64,000 bases of DNA, from assembly GCF_003254395.2 (NCBI RefSeq), contig NC_037647.1:3698350-3762349 (forward strand), read 5' to 3'. Below are positions 44,901 to 55,992 of this stretch, piece by piece. The notes under the pieces were generated by a model, which had not been told where the DNA came from, did not search any database, and was given only the letters and a program-made list of their open reading frames with translations. The DNA is from Apis mellifera (Eukaryota > Arthropoda > Insecta > Hymenoptera > Apidae). Made by a program: the position numbers and the translations under genes. Numbering within the stretch: position 1 is the first letter of the stretch; each line of letters starts with the position of its first letter.

Positions 44901-46060
44901 ATAAAGAAACTAACGGATACGCGTCGTGATAAGGGTCATTGAGAACACCTAGCGTCCCGTCGACCATTAACATTAATGAAACGTACGTGGCGTGGTATAT
45001 ACCAAACCGCTTTCCGAAGACGAAACGAGCGAAGATGAACGATAAAGCGGCGCGCTAAAGCGGCACACGTTGTTGCTACCTGTACGCGCCAAGGCAGAAG
45101 AGGGAGAGAGAAAGAGTAAGAGAGAGAGAGAGAGAGAGAGATTCGTGTTCCGGTCACTCACGGCCTTTTCGAAACTGTTAGGTTTCCCAGCTGCTTTCTC
45201 GCTTATAATACGCTCGCCGATTGGATAACTCGCGCGCCCGCTCCGCCAGCCGATCTTTTTTTCCTGTCGCGCATCGGGCCAGAAAATGTCAATGTTGTCG
45301 CACACAATGAACAGGCGAGAGACGTTGCACGCGGCGATCACGCGAATCTGATAATGAACGCTTGTTAGCGGGTAATAAAATTGATACGGTATCGATGATC
45401 GAAGGGGAAGCGAGAGAATAATTTTGAAGGGAAAAGAAATTTGTTTAATCTTGGATTCTTTTCTAATCTTATGGATCTATTTCTTTTTAATCATGTTATT
45501 TTTCGATTTGGAATATATATTAGGGAAAAATTGTTTTGGGAAATTTTAGAAATCTTTCCCAATTTACTTGCGTCGAGAGAGAGAGAGATGCGTTTCAAGA
45601 GATAGGCTCGATGTTTATTCTTTGATTATTGCAGCTTTCGAAGATTCACATGTCTGAAGGAAATATAATGTAACCTTAAGATGTATAATTATGTAATTAT
45701 TCGAGCCGTATGAATTTTAATGGGGCGATGTCTGAGGAGCTGAGGAGCGTTGTTGCGAATCAATGGAAGGAGAGAGAGATGTTCCCATCAAGAATGCTTG
45801 GTTGAAAGATTGTATTGAAATCGTGGCGAAAAGGAGGAAATCATGTCAAATTAATTGAACCGTCTTTCTGCTAACACACTGAACGTTAATATTCTTAAAC
45901 AAACACGTTAAACAAATAACTAACCTAAAGAAAACTGCTCAAACTATTATCAACACTCCAATTAACAATTAATCCCAAAACCTCGAACTTCATTTTCAAA
46001 AAAAAAAAAAGAAAAAAAAAAGATACAATCATAAATACAATCCTAATCCTATATTTTCGA
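44901..46060. other. Mixed-GC block then AT-rich DNA
   Basis: 44930-45400 is balanced and CpG-rich with a GA microsatellite (45119-45141). The 122-codon minus frame here crosses the repeat. 45410-46060 is AT-rich and ends in an A-rich tract at about 46000-46020, immediately before the strong CpG block. Confidence 0.55.
45119..45141. repeat. GA microsatellite
   Basis: (AG)n of 23 nt in a longer purine tract. Confidence 0.85.
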
Positions 46061-46063
46061 GGA

Positions 46064-46420
46064 GTGCATATACTGGATCCAAAGGAGGCCAGGGAAGCCT
46101 ACGTATTAGTTTCGCAACGTAGGGATCCCCCCCCATCTCCTCTCGCGGAGGAAGCTCTGGAGATCGGGCCCCGCGGCGCTCTGCCTCGATCGCAAAGGTT
46201 TCACGGTGGTCGTCGGTGGCGCTCTCGCGCTCAGAGGTCGTCCGGTGAAATGGCCGCGGAGACGGTCTCCTCCGCGGGGTCCTGGTAGCGTTGCTCGGTC
46301 GGCGGAGGCGCGCACAGGAGGCGGCAGGAGGATGTGAGGGCGTGAGACTCCTTGAGTGTGGGAGAGTACAAGGCGCATTGTGGAAGTCGGAACGCCGACA
46401 CCGGCCGTCTAGCTGCCGGT
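46064..46420 (+). other. Candidate 5'UTR exon / promoter region (exon A)
   Basis: This is the strongest CpG block of the window. Its 3' end at 46420 abuts a convincing donor, CCGGT|GTAAGT. The transcription start is not identifiable and may lie anywhere in the block. Frames reaching the donor carry stops nearby (TGA at 46343, TAG at 46410), and there is no ATG in the frame joining exon B, so it is probably untranslated. A GGTGGCGCT (CTCF-core-like) lies at 46215-46223. Confidence 0.4.
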
Positions 46421-46520
46421 GTAAGTCCTCGTTGCACGGAGGAGAGAAGAGGAGGAAGAAGAAGAAGGTCCTCCGTGCCCCTCCTAACTGCCTCTCTCTT
46501 TCTCTCTCTCTTCGACGCAG
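46421..46520 (+). other. 100-nt GT-AG intron
   Basis: The donor is GTAAGT at 46421. A CTAAC branch point lies at 46484-46488, 33 nt before the end. A continuous CT-rich tract leads to TTCGACGCAG at 46511-46520. All four splice signals match insect consensus at normal spacing. Between donor and branch point GCACGGAGGA (46434-46443) pairs perfectly with TCCTCCGTGC (46469-46478), a 10-bp stem with a purine loop that would shorten the effective intron. This is the best splicing evidence in the window. Confidence 0.5.
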
Positions 46521-46690
46521 TGGCTGGCACAACGACGTGAGAGGCCGTGTAGGATACTACAGTCGAGGAGAGCGCAGTCTGGTTTCTCGTGTGAACTGAC
46601 CACCATGGGTCACGTACCTATTATCATTTCCCTGAGAGGAGGGAAGAATGAAATCTAGATCGCCGGAAGCCGCTCATAATTAACGCGCCG
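46521..46690 (+). other. Candidate exon B with short upstream ORF
   Basis: It begins TGGCTGGCAC after the acceptor. After GACCACC an ATG in strong Kozak context (46605) opens a 17-codon frame, MGHVPIIISLRGGKNEI, which stops at 46656-46658. Joined to exon A the frame is open back to 46346 without another ATG. It could be an upstream ORF in a leader, or the start of a protein whose donor I cannot identify. The exon's 3' end is unknown. Confidence 0.35.
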
Positions 46691-46693
46691 CGA

Positions 46694-46876
46694 ATGAGAC
46701 GAAAGAGGTGGTGGAGGAACGTGGTTGGAACGTCGTGGCGTGCACGTTGCCGGGGGAGAGGGGAAGGAATGGAGGAAGAGAGATGCTTGAAGATATTCGC
46801 AGGTGGACCCTGGATTCTTCTCTTCCTTCTTGTTCCTTGCACGAGGCCCGTTAACGCTCTTAATGAATGCTCTTAA
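46694..46876 (+). CDS. Hypothetical small ORF with signal-peptide-like core
   Basis: A 60-codon frame lies in the same putative transcript. The N-terminus is very basic (MRRKRWW...). An internal ATG at residue 26 (MEEERCLKIF) has a good Kozak context. A hydrophobic stretch WILLFLLVP follows, then CTRPVNA before LNECS and a TAA stop. From the internal ATG it resembles a secretory signal peptide with an Ala-ending cleavage site, but almost nothing follows it. It may be a chance frame, a tiny secreted peptide, or a first coding exon whose donor is non-consensus. No family is recognised. Confidence 0.2.
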   Translation: MRRKRWWRNVVGTSWRARCRGRGEGMEEERCLKIFAGGPWILLFLLVPCTRPVNALNECS

Positions 46877-48210
46877 TAACAGCTACCGCATTCTGGATCG
46901 GACAACAAGGACGGTTAAGCTTGGAGGAGTGGGCGGGGAGCGGTGGTTTTGATTTCCATCCGGTATCGGATGGTGGCTGACGAACAGGGTGCTAGTTGGA
47001 ACGTTTTTTAAAGGATGATTTCGATGAAGGGAGTTGTTGAATCGATATTTCGATTTGTGGAGATGAGATTCTTAGAAAGTTGATATTTATTTAGTTTCTT
47101 AGAGAAACAATTAGTAATTTGGAAAATACGTTTGATGGAAGTCGAAAGTTATTGGATACTTGGTGGACGTAACATTTATCTCAAGACTGTTTAAAAATTT
47201 ATTTTATTCCTTTAAAAATTGACAATGCATTGGATCAAGATCATCAAATTAAATCAATTTACTTGCACAATCTATACTCAAGAAGAAAGAATTCCAAAGT
47301 GTGACTGTTCAGGAAAGGGTTGGCACGGATTCGACGGGTGTTTTGACGAATTTCGGTGTCGTCGAAGTGGTGCAGCTGTTGTTTTGTTGCGCGAGCAAGC
47401 AAACCAGAGGTAAAGCTGCCTGCAGGGGATTTTCATGGGGGTGTTGGACGAGACGAGACGCGTCCTTTGGTCCGTCTGTCCGTCTCCTCCGTCGGCTGAA
47501 AGGGTTCCTGTTGTGCAGTTCACGACTCACGCATGTGAAACTGAAAGCCACGCTGCACTCCCATTATATCACCTACCACCTTGGTCCACCCCCTCGAATA
47601 CATATGGCCTTTCGGGGTGTATATGGGGGCAGCGCGCGTCATCTTGCAGCTTGCGCAATGATCAGGAGTATCCGCTCCCTCTTCTTCCCTATCCCTCTGC
47701 GCATCTCGTCTCACACGTTCCAACTCCATTAAGGCCTGAGGATTCTGGATGTGCAGTTTGGGGGATGACGATACACTTTTCACGATTCTGACTTTGTGAA
47801 AGAAAATTTGTGCAAGATAGCGAGGATTTCGTTTAGTTTCTAACGTTTATGGATGGATAGAATTGAAGAATAACTGAAAGAATATCGTAATTGAAAGTGA
47901 AATGTAAATGAATCGAATATTCAATGTCAGACAGATCTAAGAAATTAATTAAAAGAATATCAATTTGTATCCAAGCCTCGAAACAATTCTTCCAAGAAAT
48001 CAATCTGGAAATCATCCGTGAAAACGCGATCGTTACTTGATCAACGTGCGGCATCCGGCCGATTCAGCGGAAAAAATACATTTGTCAGGATGTCCAGGGT
48101 TTCGAGGAAAAGCCCGAGGATCTTTATCTCCCGTGAGATTAATTACACCCTTTGCTCCGTGGCGAATAATTAATTAACGTCTGAAATAATGAAATAGCCT
48201 TTGTTTTTCC
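46877..48210. other. Mixed blocks and AT-rich DNA downstream of the candidate exons
   Basis: 46880-47000 and 47300-47770 are mixed-GC. CAGAG|GTAAAG (GT at 47410) is a fair donor-like word. 47000-47290 and 47780-48040 are AT-rich. 48040-48210 is balanced and contains ATTAATTA-type words. No exon continuing the 46-kb transcript can be assigned. Confidence 0.5.
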
Positions 48211-48212
48211 GC

Positions 48213-48285
48213 TGACCCTGCTCCGTCCGGACCTCTATCAAAGAGGTTCGGGCTTTTTCATTGACCCTCGACCTCGCGTTGACCC
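48213..48285. promoter_or_regulatory. TGACCC half-site cluster around a hairpin
   Basis: TGACCC occurs at 48213, 48262 and 48280, the last two within TTGACCC 18 bp apart. Between them TCCGGACCTCT-ATCAA-AGAGGTTCGGG (48226-48252) forms a stem of 11 pairs including G-T pairs. TGACCC is a nuclear-receptor half-site variant (GGGTCA on the other strand). Binding is inferred. Confidence 0.4.
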
Positions 48286-48289
48286 ACGA

Positions 48290-50400
48290 GGATTACTCGA
48301 CCATCCACCTGTTCTCCTCGACGCCCTGTAACTTCGTTATTATTTTTTTTTTAAACATCGTCGTCGTTACCTTTCTTCCTCTTTTTCTTTCTTCTTTCCT
48401 TTTATTTTTTATCCACGCACGAACATCACACGGCACGTTGATTCTTTTGTCGTACACACACACACACACGTGTATACGTGTCGAACGGAGAGAACATATT
48501 CGATACTGAGAAAAACATCGTGAGAGACACGGTTTCTTTCTTTTTTTTCTTTCATCCTGGAGCATCCTCCACTGGTCGGTTACCGGTGTTGTCGGCCGTT
48601 TTTTTTTCTCATGCTGTTTGCAAAGGGTTACGTTACGTCAGTGGGACACCGCGGGATCTATGCTAAACAGGGGCGAGGAGGGGAAGGGAAAAAAAATATT
48701 AATAGCCATCCAGCCTCCAGGATTTTTTTCCCTTGCCCTTTTTTTTTCCTTCTTCCCTCTCTTTCCTCCGAGTTTACCCCTATGTAACCGGCCCTTGTGC
48801 GGTTAAAGATATAGCCGTGATAGCGAGCCATAGATGATTTTTCGCCCTGAGGGGGTAACGACTTTCTCTCTGCCGGGACAGGCTTCCAAATGAACAGCCA
48901 TGCGAAATATCGCGATTAAGAGTTAAGAGATGACGATTAATTTTGACGGTCCAAGAGTTTAGATCCTATTCCGTGTTTCGAGTTTCGACAGGCGAAAATA
49001 AAATGGTTTTATCGTTGTTCAATTTCAAATTTAAATTAATATCGAGATGTAGAATCCTTTTCATACGTTCAATTGTTAATTTAGATAAGACTGATTAATA
49101 TTTATGCCGTTGGTTTTGTGCAACGTTGAATAATGATAATGGTTCGCTAAATCGTAAAATTCAACGCGGTGAAATTAAGCGTTTATCACTCGGGATTTTA
49201 TTATTTATTCCACTCGGTACGAATTTGCTGTCAGATCGGAAACAACGAACCGCTATACCCACATACCCGAAATCTGCATCGACCGACAGATTTTTCCGTT
49301 TCTTTCACCCATCCCGCAGGGCGAGCTTAACGTATCATTACAACAACGAAGGTCAGCCGCCACCACCACCGCGCCTGGTAATTTGACTAAGCCAAACGAG
49401 CCTGCCATTCACGTCTCCACGAGGGTTTTCCCGTCTCTTTTATTACGCGTAAAATCAATCGATCGTTTGGAGAGGAATCGGCACGCATATGGTCAAACGG
49501 TCAAAAAAGAGGGTGGCCCCGGAAAAATGACCAAACAGACGTGACCGTGCTGCGTGAAAAAGTCACCGCGCACAATAGTATATTTACGCCCGTTGCGTCC
49601 TCTCTGTTGCCAAAATCCTGATTTTTTTCCCCGCACTGGAAACCGTACATCCCCTGATTAGATAAAAAAAAAAAAAAAAGAGAGGTAGAAAAAAATTGGA
49701 ACGAGGGAGGTGTTGATAGAAGCGTTAACAGGGAAATATAATATTGTAAATGTAAAAATGAGTTAACCGTGTTAAAAATCTTATGGAGATACTGTTTCGG
49801 CTATTAGCACTCGAATATTTTTTTTTAATTTCAATCAAATGAATATTGGAAAATTTCCAAGAGCCATTGAACGATCTTGGATCGAACGAGAACTCTTTAA
49901 CCCTTCCCTCCATCCTTGCGCCGTATCTTCTCTCCGACAAGGGCGCGCGTATAAATCTTTCCGGCAAACACAACGAGCAGCACGATCTCGAATTTCACGT
50001 GAGTAATTTTATAACCGTAAATCGACCTTTCAACGATCTCTCGCGAGCCGAGACAACGAGGCGAGAAGCATGAAAGCTGCACGCTCAGAAAAACCTGAGG
50101 AAATTCTCGACCTCGTAAAGGGGGTAAGATCCAGGAAACGCTTATTCTCTTCCTCCAACCAAATTCATTCTCCCTCCTCTCTCTCTCTCTCTCTCTATTT
50201 CTTTTTATTTCATCCATCCAAAACTCGCGCAAAAACTCGTGTGTATAAATCGTACGTAAAAACGAGATAGAGAAGCGAGATCGAGCCCTTAATTTAGTTA
50301 ATTTAGATTTTATCCGTTAGCCGACGAGAGAAGGAAAAAAACAAGAGAAAAGAAGAAGGGGAGGGAGGGGGAAAAAAGTACCGTACGATTCTTCATTTCG
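48290..50400. other. Alternating T-rich, CpG and AT-rich DNA
   Basis: 48330-48800 is T-rich with an AC repeat (48454-48469) and several T runs. 48860-49180 is AT-rich. 49190-49640 is mixed. An A run lies at about 49664-49679. 49700-49840 is AT-rich. 49870-50240 is mixed with a CT repeat near 50179. No gene recognised. Confidence 0.55.
48454..48469. repeat. AC microsatellite
   Basis: (AC)8 flanked by GTGTATACGTG, together forming a partial dyad. Confidence 0.8.
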
Positions 50401-51350
50401 AAAGAAGAATTAGAAAAAAAAGAGGAAAGAGAGAATGGAAAATACGAGAAGAGAGTTGCGTGGCAGGAAACTGACGAAGGGGTTAAAAACGCCCCAACAG
50501 GCTAGCATTATTATATACTTATTTAAGACCAGCCTCGAGGGTTCCCCGAACGGGACGCTTTTTTTCCTCGATGACCCGCATTATTTTTTCTCCTCTCTCG
50601 TCCTTGTCATTTCCCTTGGATCACTACCCCTTGCGTGTCCTTATTCTTCTTCTCCGTTCCACCAGTGCATTACGATTTCGTAAATCTTTTTTCCCTCGTT
50701 TTTTGGCGGACCACCGCTTTATTATAATCAGTGTGAAATGATAACTGATCGAGATACACCACGGTGTCGTCCTCCCCGTTGTTTTTCTTATTGCAAAAAC
50801 AAAGTTATTCGTTGGTAAGGAGAGAAAGGGTGAAAAAGGTAGGTCGAGGTGAAAAAAGCGGTGGTTAAAAGGTAAAAAATTTACGGTTTTAAAATCACGC
50901 GAGAAATTATTATGCCCGGATGCATATCTCTCCCTCCCCCCCCCCCTCTTCCCCTTTTCACGCAAGATTCGTTAACTTTTTACCACCGCTCCTACCCTTA
51001 TCGTTAATCGCGCCATCTCCTTTTTTATCTTCCAAATTCATCTTCACTATCGTACCGTCCTCTTAATCTTCTCTCATTTTTCACAATTTTCCCCTTCTCT
51101 CGAAAAATCGTTCCTGAAAAGTGTACCGAAAATAAGCCCCCTTTTTCTTTCTTTTTAAATTGTCCTCCGTATTCCCACGTCCAGCGAAAAGCGAGGAAAA
51201 AAAGAAAAAAATAAAGAGAGAGGGAAGCACGTAAGAAATTTAGAAAAAACTTTTCGAGATTCGTTCCTTTCGAGGCAATATACGTGACTTTCGATTAGAG
51301 AAGTGGTCGAAGAGGATCGTGCCGGGGGTGACTTTCGATGGACATGTGCA
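50401..51350. other. Low-complexity mixed DNA with C-run
   Basis: Purine-rich 50340-50440, T/C-rich 50560-50700, a C11 run at 50936-50946, then C/T-rich and G-poor to 51180, then A-rich. There are no supported exons. Confidence 0.55.
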
Positions 51351-51353
51351 ATT

Positions 51354-51367
51354 TGACCTGTTGACCT
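51354..51367 (-). promoter_or_regulatory. Perfect DR2 nuclear-receptor element
   Basis: On the minus strand AGGTCA-AC-AGGTCA: two consensus half-sites in direct orientation separated by 2 bp, the DR2 arrangement used by E75/Rev-erb and some HR3-type receptors. It lies inside a 7-bp inverted repeat TCGTGCC..GGCACGA (51317-51378), in a small GC islet. The site is exact, function is inferred. Confidence 0.5.
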
Positions 51368-51379
51368 CGGTGGCACGAC

Positions 51380-53240
51380 GCTAGGGGCGAAATATATTTG
51401 GGGTAAAAATAATACAATTTACACATAATAGGGGAGAAACGGGGCAGGGATGCGCGCGTATTCAAATGACGCATGCACGTGGACCAACGTGGAGAGAAGA
51501 TTCAGCAGCGTTAAGGAGGGAGGGGGGGGTTGGCCAGGGGGTAGTTCGAACAATGGCCACGGTCCGTCGATCGATACCAGTCGCCTTCGATCGGTCATGA
51601 ATGCGAAACAAACGCGATTTTCTCCTCTTCCCCTCCCTCTTCGTTCCTTGTTTTTTCCTTTTTTTTTTTTTTTATTTTCATGTCACAAGAGGATGAAGAG
51701 CATCCTGTGCTAGTTAAGGACGAAGGAGGAGGGACGTGGAGGATTTCTCACGATTTCCTACTCAGCTGGCTTCGCGATAAAAAATCATCGAATCATGGAA
51801 TCTGTAGATTCGTAGGAATTTTTCATTGGAAAAAATGCCCCGACAACGCGATTTCCCACGGGCAGGGAATTTTTTTTCTCGACAGCGAAAATTCTGTGAC
51901 ACCCTGCTCACCCCGTGATGGATGGCATTGATACTTGTGTGATCGAGAAGCTCAGATTTTTTTTATCTTCTTTTTTTATTATTTTTTTGGGATAATTCTT
52001 CTCGTCGAGATTCGTGATTTTTATTGGCTAATTTGTTATTCGGGTATTTGTTACGGTATGATTGGTGGATTTGATTAAAAAATGACGAGTATTGATATAT
52101 ATTTTGGTAAAAGAAATTGGTTTAGAATATAAACAGTCTAATTTATTCATAAAGAAAGCATTAAATTTCATTCGATCCATTTGATTAAATTAAGTTACGT
52201 ATGAATTTTTATAGCTTTTGACAATTGTGATGGAATATGATGATAATTTAATTTATGACATTAATGATGAAATAGCGGTATATTCTTTCTTGAGGAAAAT
52301 AAGGGAATAATATAATAATATTATATTATTTACAAAAATAGATTAATATTGATGTTTCGTTAATATTCAAGCTTCTTTAAGAATAAGTTAAATTATATCT
52401 ATTGATTTAATTACAAAAATATATGATGAAATACACTCAAATCTATTTATATAGATTTTCATTATTCAATAATCATATTATAAATGATTATTCTAATTTT
52501 ATTATCAAATTATTTCATTTAACGGATATATTTTTATACATTCACGTGTACACATTAAATAATTCTTTAAGTAAAATTAAATCATTATTAATAGCAATAG
52601 GAAAATTCCAAGACTTAAATCTTTTACATATTTGAGTGTATAAATTAATAAAATTTAAAAAATTAGAATTCAAGAATTATTAACTTTAATAAGATTTGTT
52701 AAATAACAAGATTGATGAAATTTTTTAAGTAAGTAAGAAAGTAATAAGGCATAACTTTTGATTCTTTTTCTTGACGAAAGTTAATTGGCATGATGATAAT
52801 ATCTTAAACAAAAGTTTGTAGCACAAGTCTTGATATCGTAATTTCAAACTACAGGGAAAAGGTTGTACGAACGCTATTTGCCCATACCAAAAGATATATA
52901 ATTTCCATGCAAAATAATCGTGCACGTGCATATGCGTGAGGTTGCATCGAATAATAATTGGTCGTAAGCAGGATTAAAAATCATAATTTTCGACGTAATT
53001 AGGAAAAATGGAAATAGGAAGAGTTACAATAATTAGAATGTATTATTACTTTCTTCTTAATTTTATAAATGATTCCATTTAAAATGCCAAATCGGTGTAA
53101 TAATTTAATTTTATTTAAATAATTTATTCTAAAATTCTTACAAAATCTGTTATTATGGATTACTGCACGATAAATCTCTCAATAAAAACATATACTTGAT
53201 CAGTCAATTGTTCAACAAATTCAACAAATTAATATTCTCA
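51380..53240. other. Mixed block then long AT-rich stretch
   Basis: 51430-51940 is mixed with a G run at about 51522-51529 and a T run at 51657-51673. 51950-52720 is very AT-rich. 52750-52960 is slightly more complex (CACGTG at 52923). 52960-53240 is AT-rich. No gene or mitochondrial-like insertion is recognised. Confidence 0.6.
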
Positions 53241-54100
53241 ATTTACAATAATATATTCCATTACCACTCACATTACTAATTGTAAAATCTATTTTCTTAC
53301 AGCATCCTCTTCTCAAGTACACAAGCTCCTCCAATTCTACAGCAGACATCCATCTCAATATACTTTATTCCACCACTTACAAGATCTTACAATTTCCACA
53401 AATTCTACCAATTCTACCACCTTCCCCCGACAAACCTCCACCTCGATTCTACGCATACCTTCGTGCTAATAAACATAAATATACGAATCCAAACGAATAC
53501 CGCTCCACTATTCCGGAACTCGAGAGGACAAATCGGAAGCCAAAAGCTCAAGAAACTCAAAAACCACCCGTTTCCTCGCTCCATGTAACCCGCGGCACAG
53601 TGTAATGGCTTGCACCCAACCGCGTTGCTATTTCTGTTCCTCGTGGAGGAAACAGAAGAGGAGGGGGAGGGAGAGCCTTGTCTAACGTTGGAAAATCCTA
53701 ACATCCCTCAACACTGCCTCTCCCTACCTCCTTATCGAGTGCTTACCCTCGTGTCGCCCCGCGAGGAGAATCCGCCCATTCGTTCTGACTCATCTGCCTT
53801 TGCTCGTGGGCGTGAAAGAGACAGCGGGCTAAATCCTGGCGGCGACGAAGGAGATGTTACGTCGAACCGTTAGCCTTCTCCGGTGAAATTGTCGCGCCCA
53901 CGCTCGCCTTCCGTTTCGTGTGACGGCTGCATCCATCCCGGGGAATCGGCCGGCTCTCCCTATTGTTCGAGCCGGCCCGTGTGTGCGATGAGCCAGTTGT
54001 ATTTTATCTTAAGTTTTTCCTGAGTTGTTGGATTACGTTTTCTTTCGACGAGGAAAATTTTGTTTCAGATTGTTCAATATTGTTTTAGAATTTAATGGTT
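53241..54100. other. G-poor tract then CpG block
   Basis: 53250-53570 is C/A/T-rich and G-poor on +, with AATTCTAC repeated as a decayed short unit. 53570-53990 is CpG-rich with balanced composition. Frames lack domains. Confidence 0.55.
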
Positions 54101-54730
54101 GAAATTAATGGGAAGGAAAATGAAAAATTAAGGATATGTTTATAGTGATTGATAGAAACGAGTATTAATTGGTCGAGGATAAATGCAACGATTTAAGATA
54201 ATTCTTTTATTGCGAGGAAGATAATAATTGTGATTAAGAGAAAAAAAGTAGGAGAAAAGGAAATTAGAAGGGAGGAATATTTGTAGGAGAAATGAATACG
54301 TTGTGTAAAAAAAAAAAAAGAAAGGATACGTTGAAGAGAATCGAATAATATAATTACTTTGATGTCGCGATAAATGGAAAGTTAAGATAATATACTAATT
54401 AAAGGGGGAAAGGAAGAGGAAAAAAAAATAAATTAATTAAAGAGAAGAGAATATAAATGAGATGATAGTGACAAAATAAAAGAAAGAAAGAAAGAAAGAA
54501 AGAAAGATGGGAGGAAGAGTAGCTAGTTAATTAATTAGATCGCGAGGAAATGTGAAATAAGAGGAATTGCGGACTGTGGAGGATAAGCGAAAGCAAAAGA
54601 AAAATAATTGCGGTGAAATAAAAAGAAAATAATTAATTTCGAACGATAGAAAGAGGACATTGATTATAAGGAAAGAGAATGAAAAGAGAGTTAAACGTAG
54701 GGCGAAAGGAATATCGATCGAAGGAAATCA
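54101..54730. repeat. Purine-rich strand of about 630 nt
   Basis: The + strand is overwhelmingly A and G, including an A13 run near 54308 and (AAAG)6 at 54481-54506. It switches to pyrimidine-leaning DNA at about 54735. Long polypurine tracts can form triplex DNA. Non-coding. Confidence 0.65.
54481..54506. repeat. AAAG microsatellite
   Basis: About six perfect AAAG units. Confidence 0.9.
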
Positions 54731-55992
54731 ACAGGATGGAAACATTTTAAGCAACATTTCACAACCACGAATATCATAAAAATATTTTATTTTCAATATT
54801 ATTGTATTTATACCATCAATCCTATACGTTTCAATCGATTGGATACAATTTATTCCTGTCTTGGAATAAATTTTTTTTACCAATTTTCTCAAATCACTCG
54901 AATGATTAACCACAATCTGGATATCTTAAATAAATACACACACGTTACTTCAATTTATTTCTAAAAATAAAAGTTTTTTATCCTCTCAATAATTTAACTC
55001 ATCTCCTCAAAATCACTCGACTATTCTTTCGTTCTTTAATTCAATGAAATTTATTATTTTTTAAATAACTTTATACCTTATTAAATCTTTATCTCGAAGC
55101 GACAAACTGCACCATGCAACCCCCTCTCTCGACCATAACAATGCATCCTTCCGCCATCCACGTTCGCATCGAGACACCCGTTATCGCCGGTTACGTGTGC
55201 ACACGTGCTTAGGTGAATCGCACGCGAATCCGATCTTCGATAATAAGCGTTTGCCAAACGATAGAAAGCTGCATCGTTACGTGTATCGGCCCCCGTGCAT
55301 GCCTCTAAATACACACAAAACCGTAGAGGATGGCTGCCGCGCACCCGCGGCATCGTCCCAGCGCACGTAGAAAACGATATTTATTGCCCCGGAGCCTGAC
55401 AATTCATTATTCCCCGGTCGATGGTAATTAGCACAGCCGAAAGGACGCTCGAAAGTCACGTCTGCCCACGTTTTCGACTGTCGCCCGACCGGAGGGGTGG
55501 ATTTCCAAAGGGATCGAACGGCGGTGGAGAAGGAAGAGGAAGTATTGGTTCGCGTGGCGTGGAGAAGTCCAGAAAGTGGTGAATCGTGATAAGATGAAAT
55601 GAATCCATCCGGATGATCGTTGCTTAATTGACGTTTCGTGAATCCGCCTCATTCTTATGGATATTGTTATTGTCGAAGTGGAGTTGAAATAATTGAACAA
55701 GTTCAAAGTTTCGTTCCGGGGCTATTTTATCGAAAGTTATTTATAAATAAGACACGTGGACAATTTAATTAAAAAATCATCGAACTTATATTATATACTC
55801 AATTTTATTCATCTCGTTCCTCGAACCTATCAAAATTCCAAACGAAATAATATTCCACATCCACGTGTCAAGCTAACAATTTTATTTCATCGAAATAAGG
55901 ATCCAAATCAAGTAATTAATTAATTCAATGTCGAAAACATAATTCATCCCAAAGATCTCCATCGTTAAAAGGAAATATCATCCGAGTTGATC
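54731..55992. other. AT-rich DNA enclosing a structured CpG block
   Basis: 54735-55080 is AT-rich. 55085-55560 is balanced, with a 14-nt palindrome ACGTGTGCACACGT (55193-55206), a 7-bp hairpin TGCCGCG..CGCGGCA (55335-55352), and TAATTAG at 55427. 55570-55990 is AT-rich. The 90-codon minus frame at 55081-55353 is not recognised. Confidence 0.5.

Noticed and set aside
52423..52635. AT-rich frame resembling a mitochondrial insertion
   Set aside because: Hydrophobic residues come from AT content. No recognisable mitochondrial gene motif.
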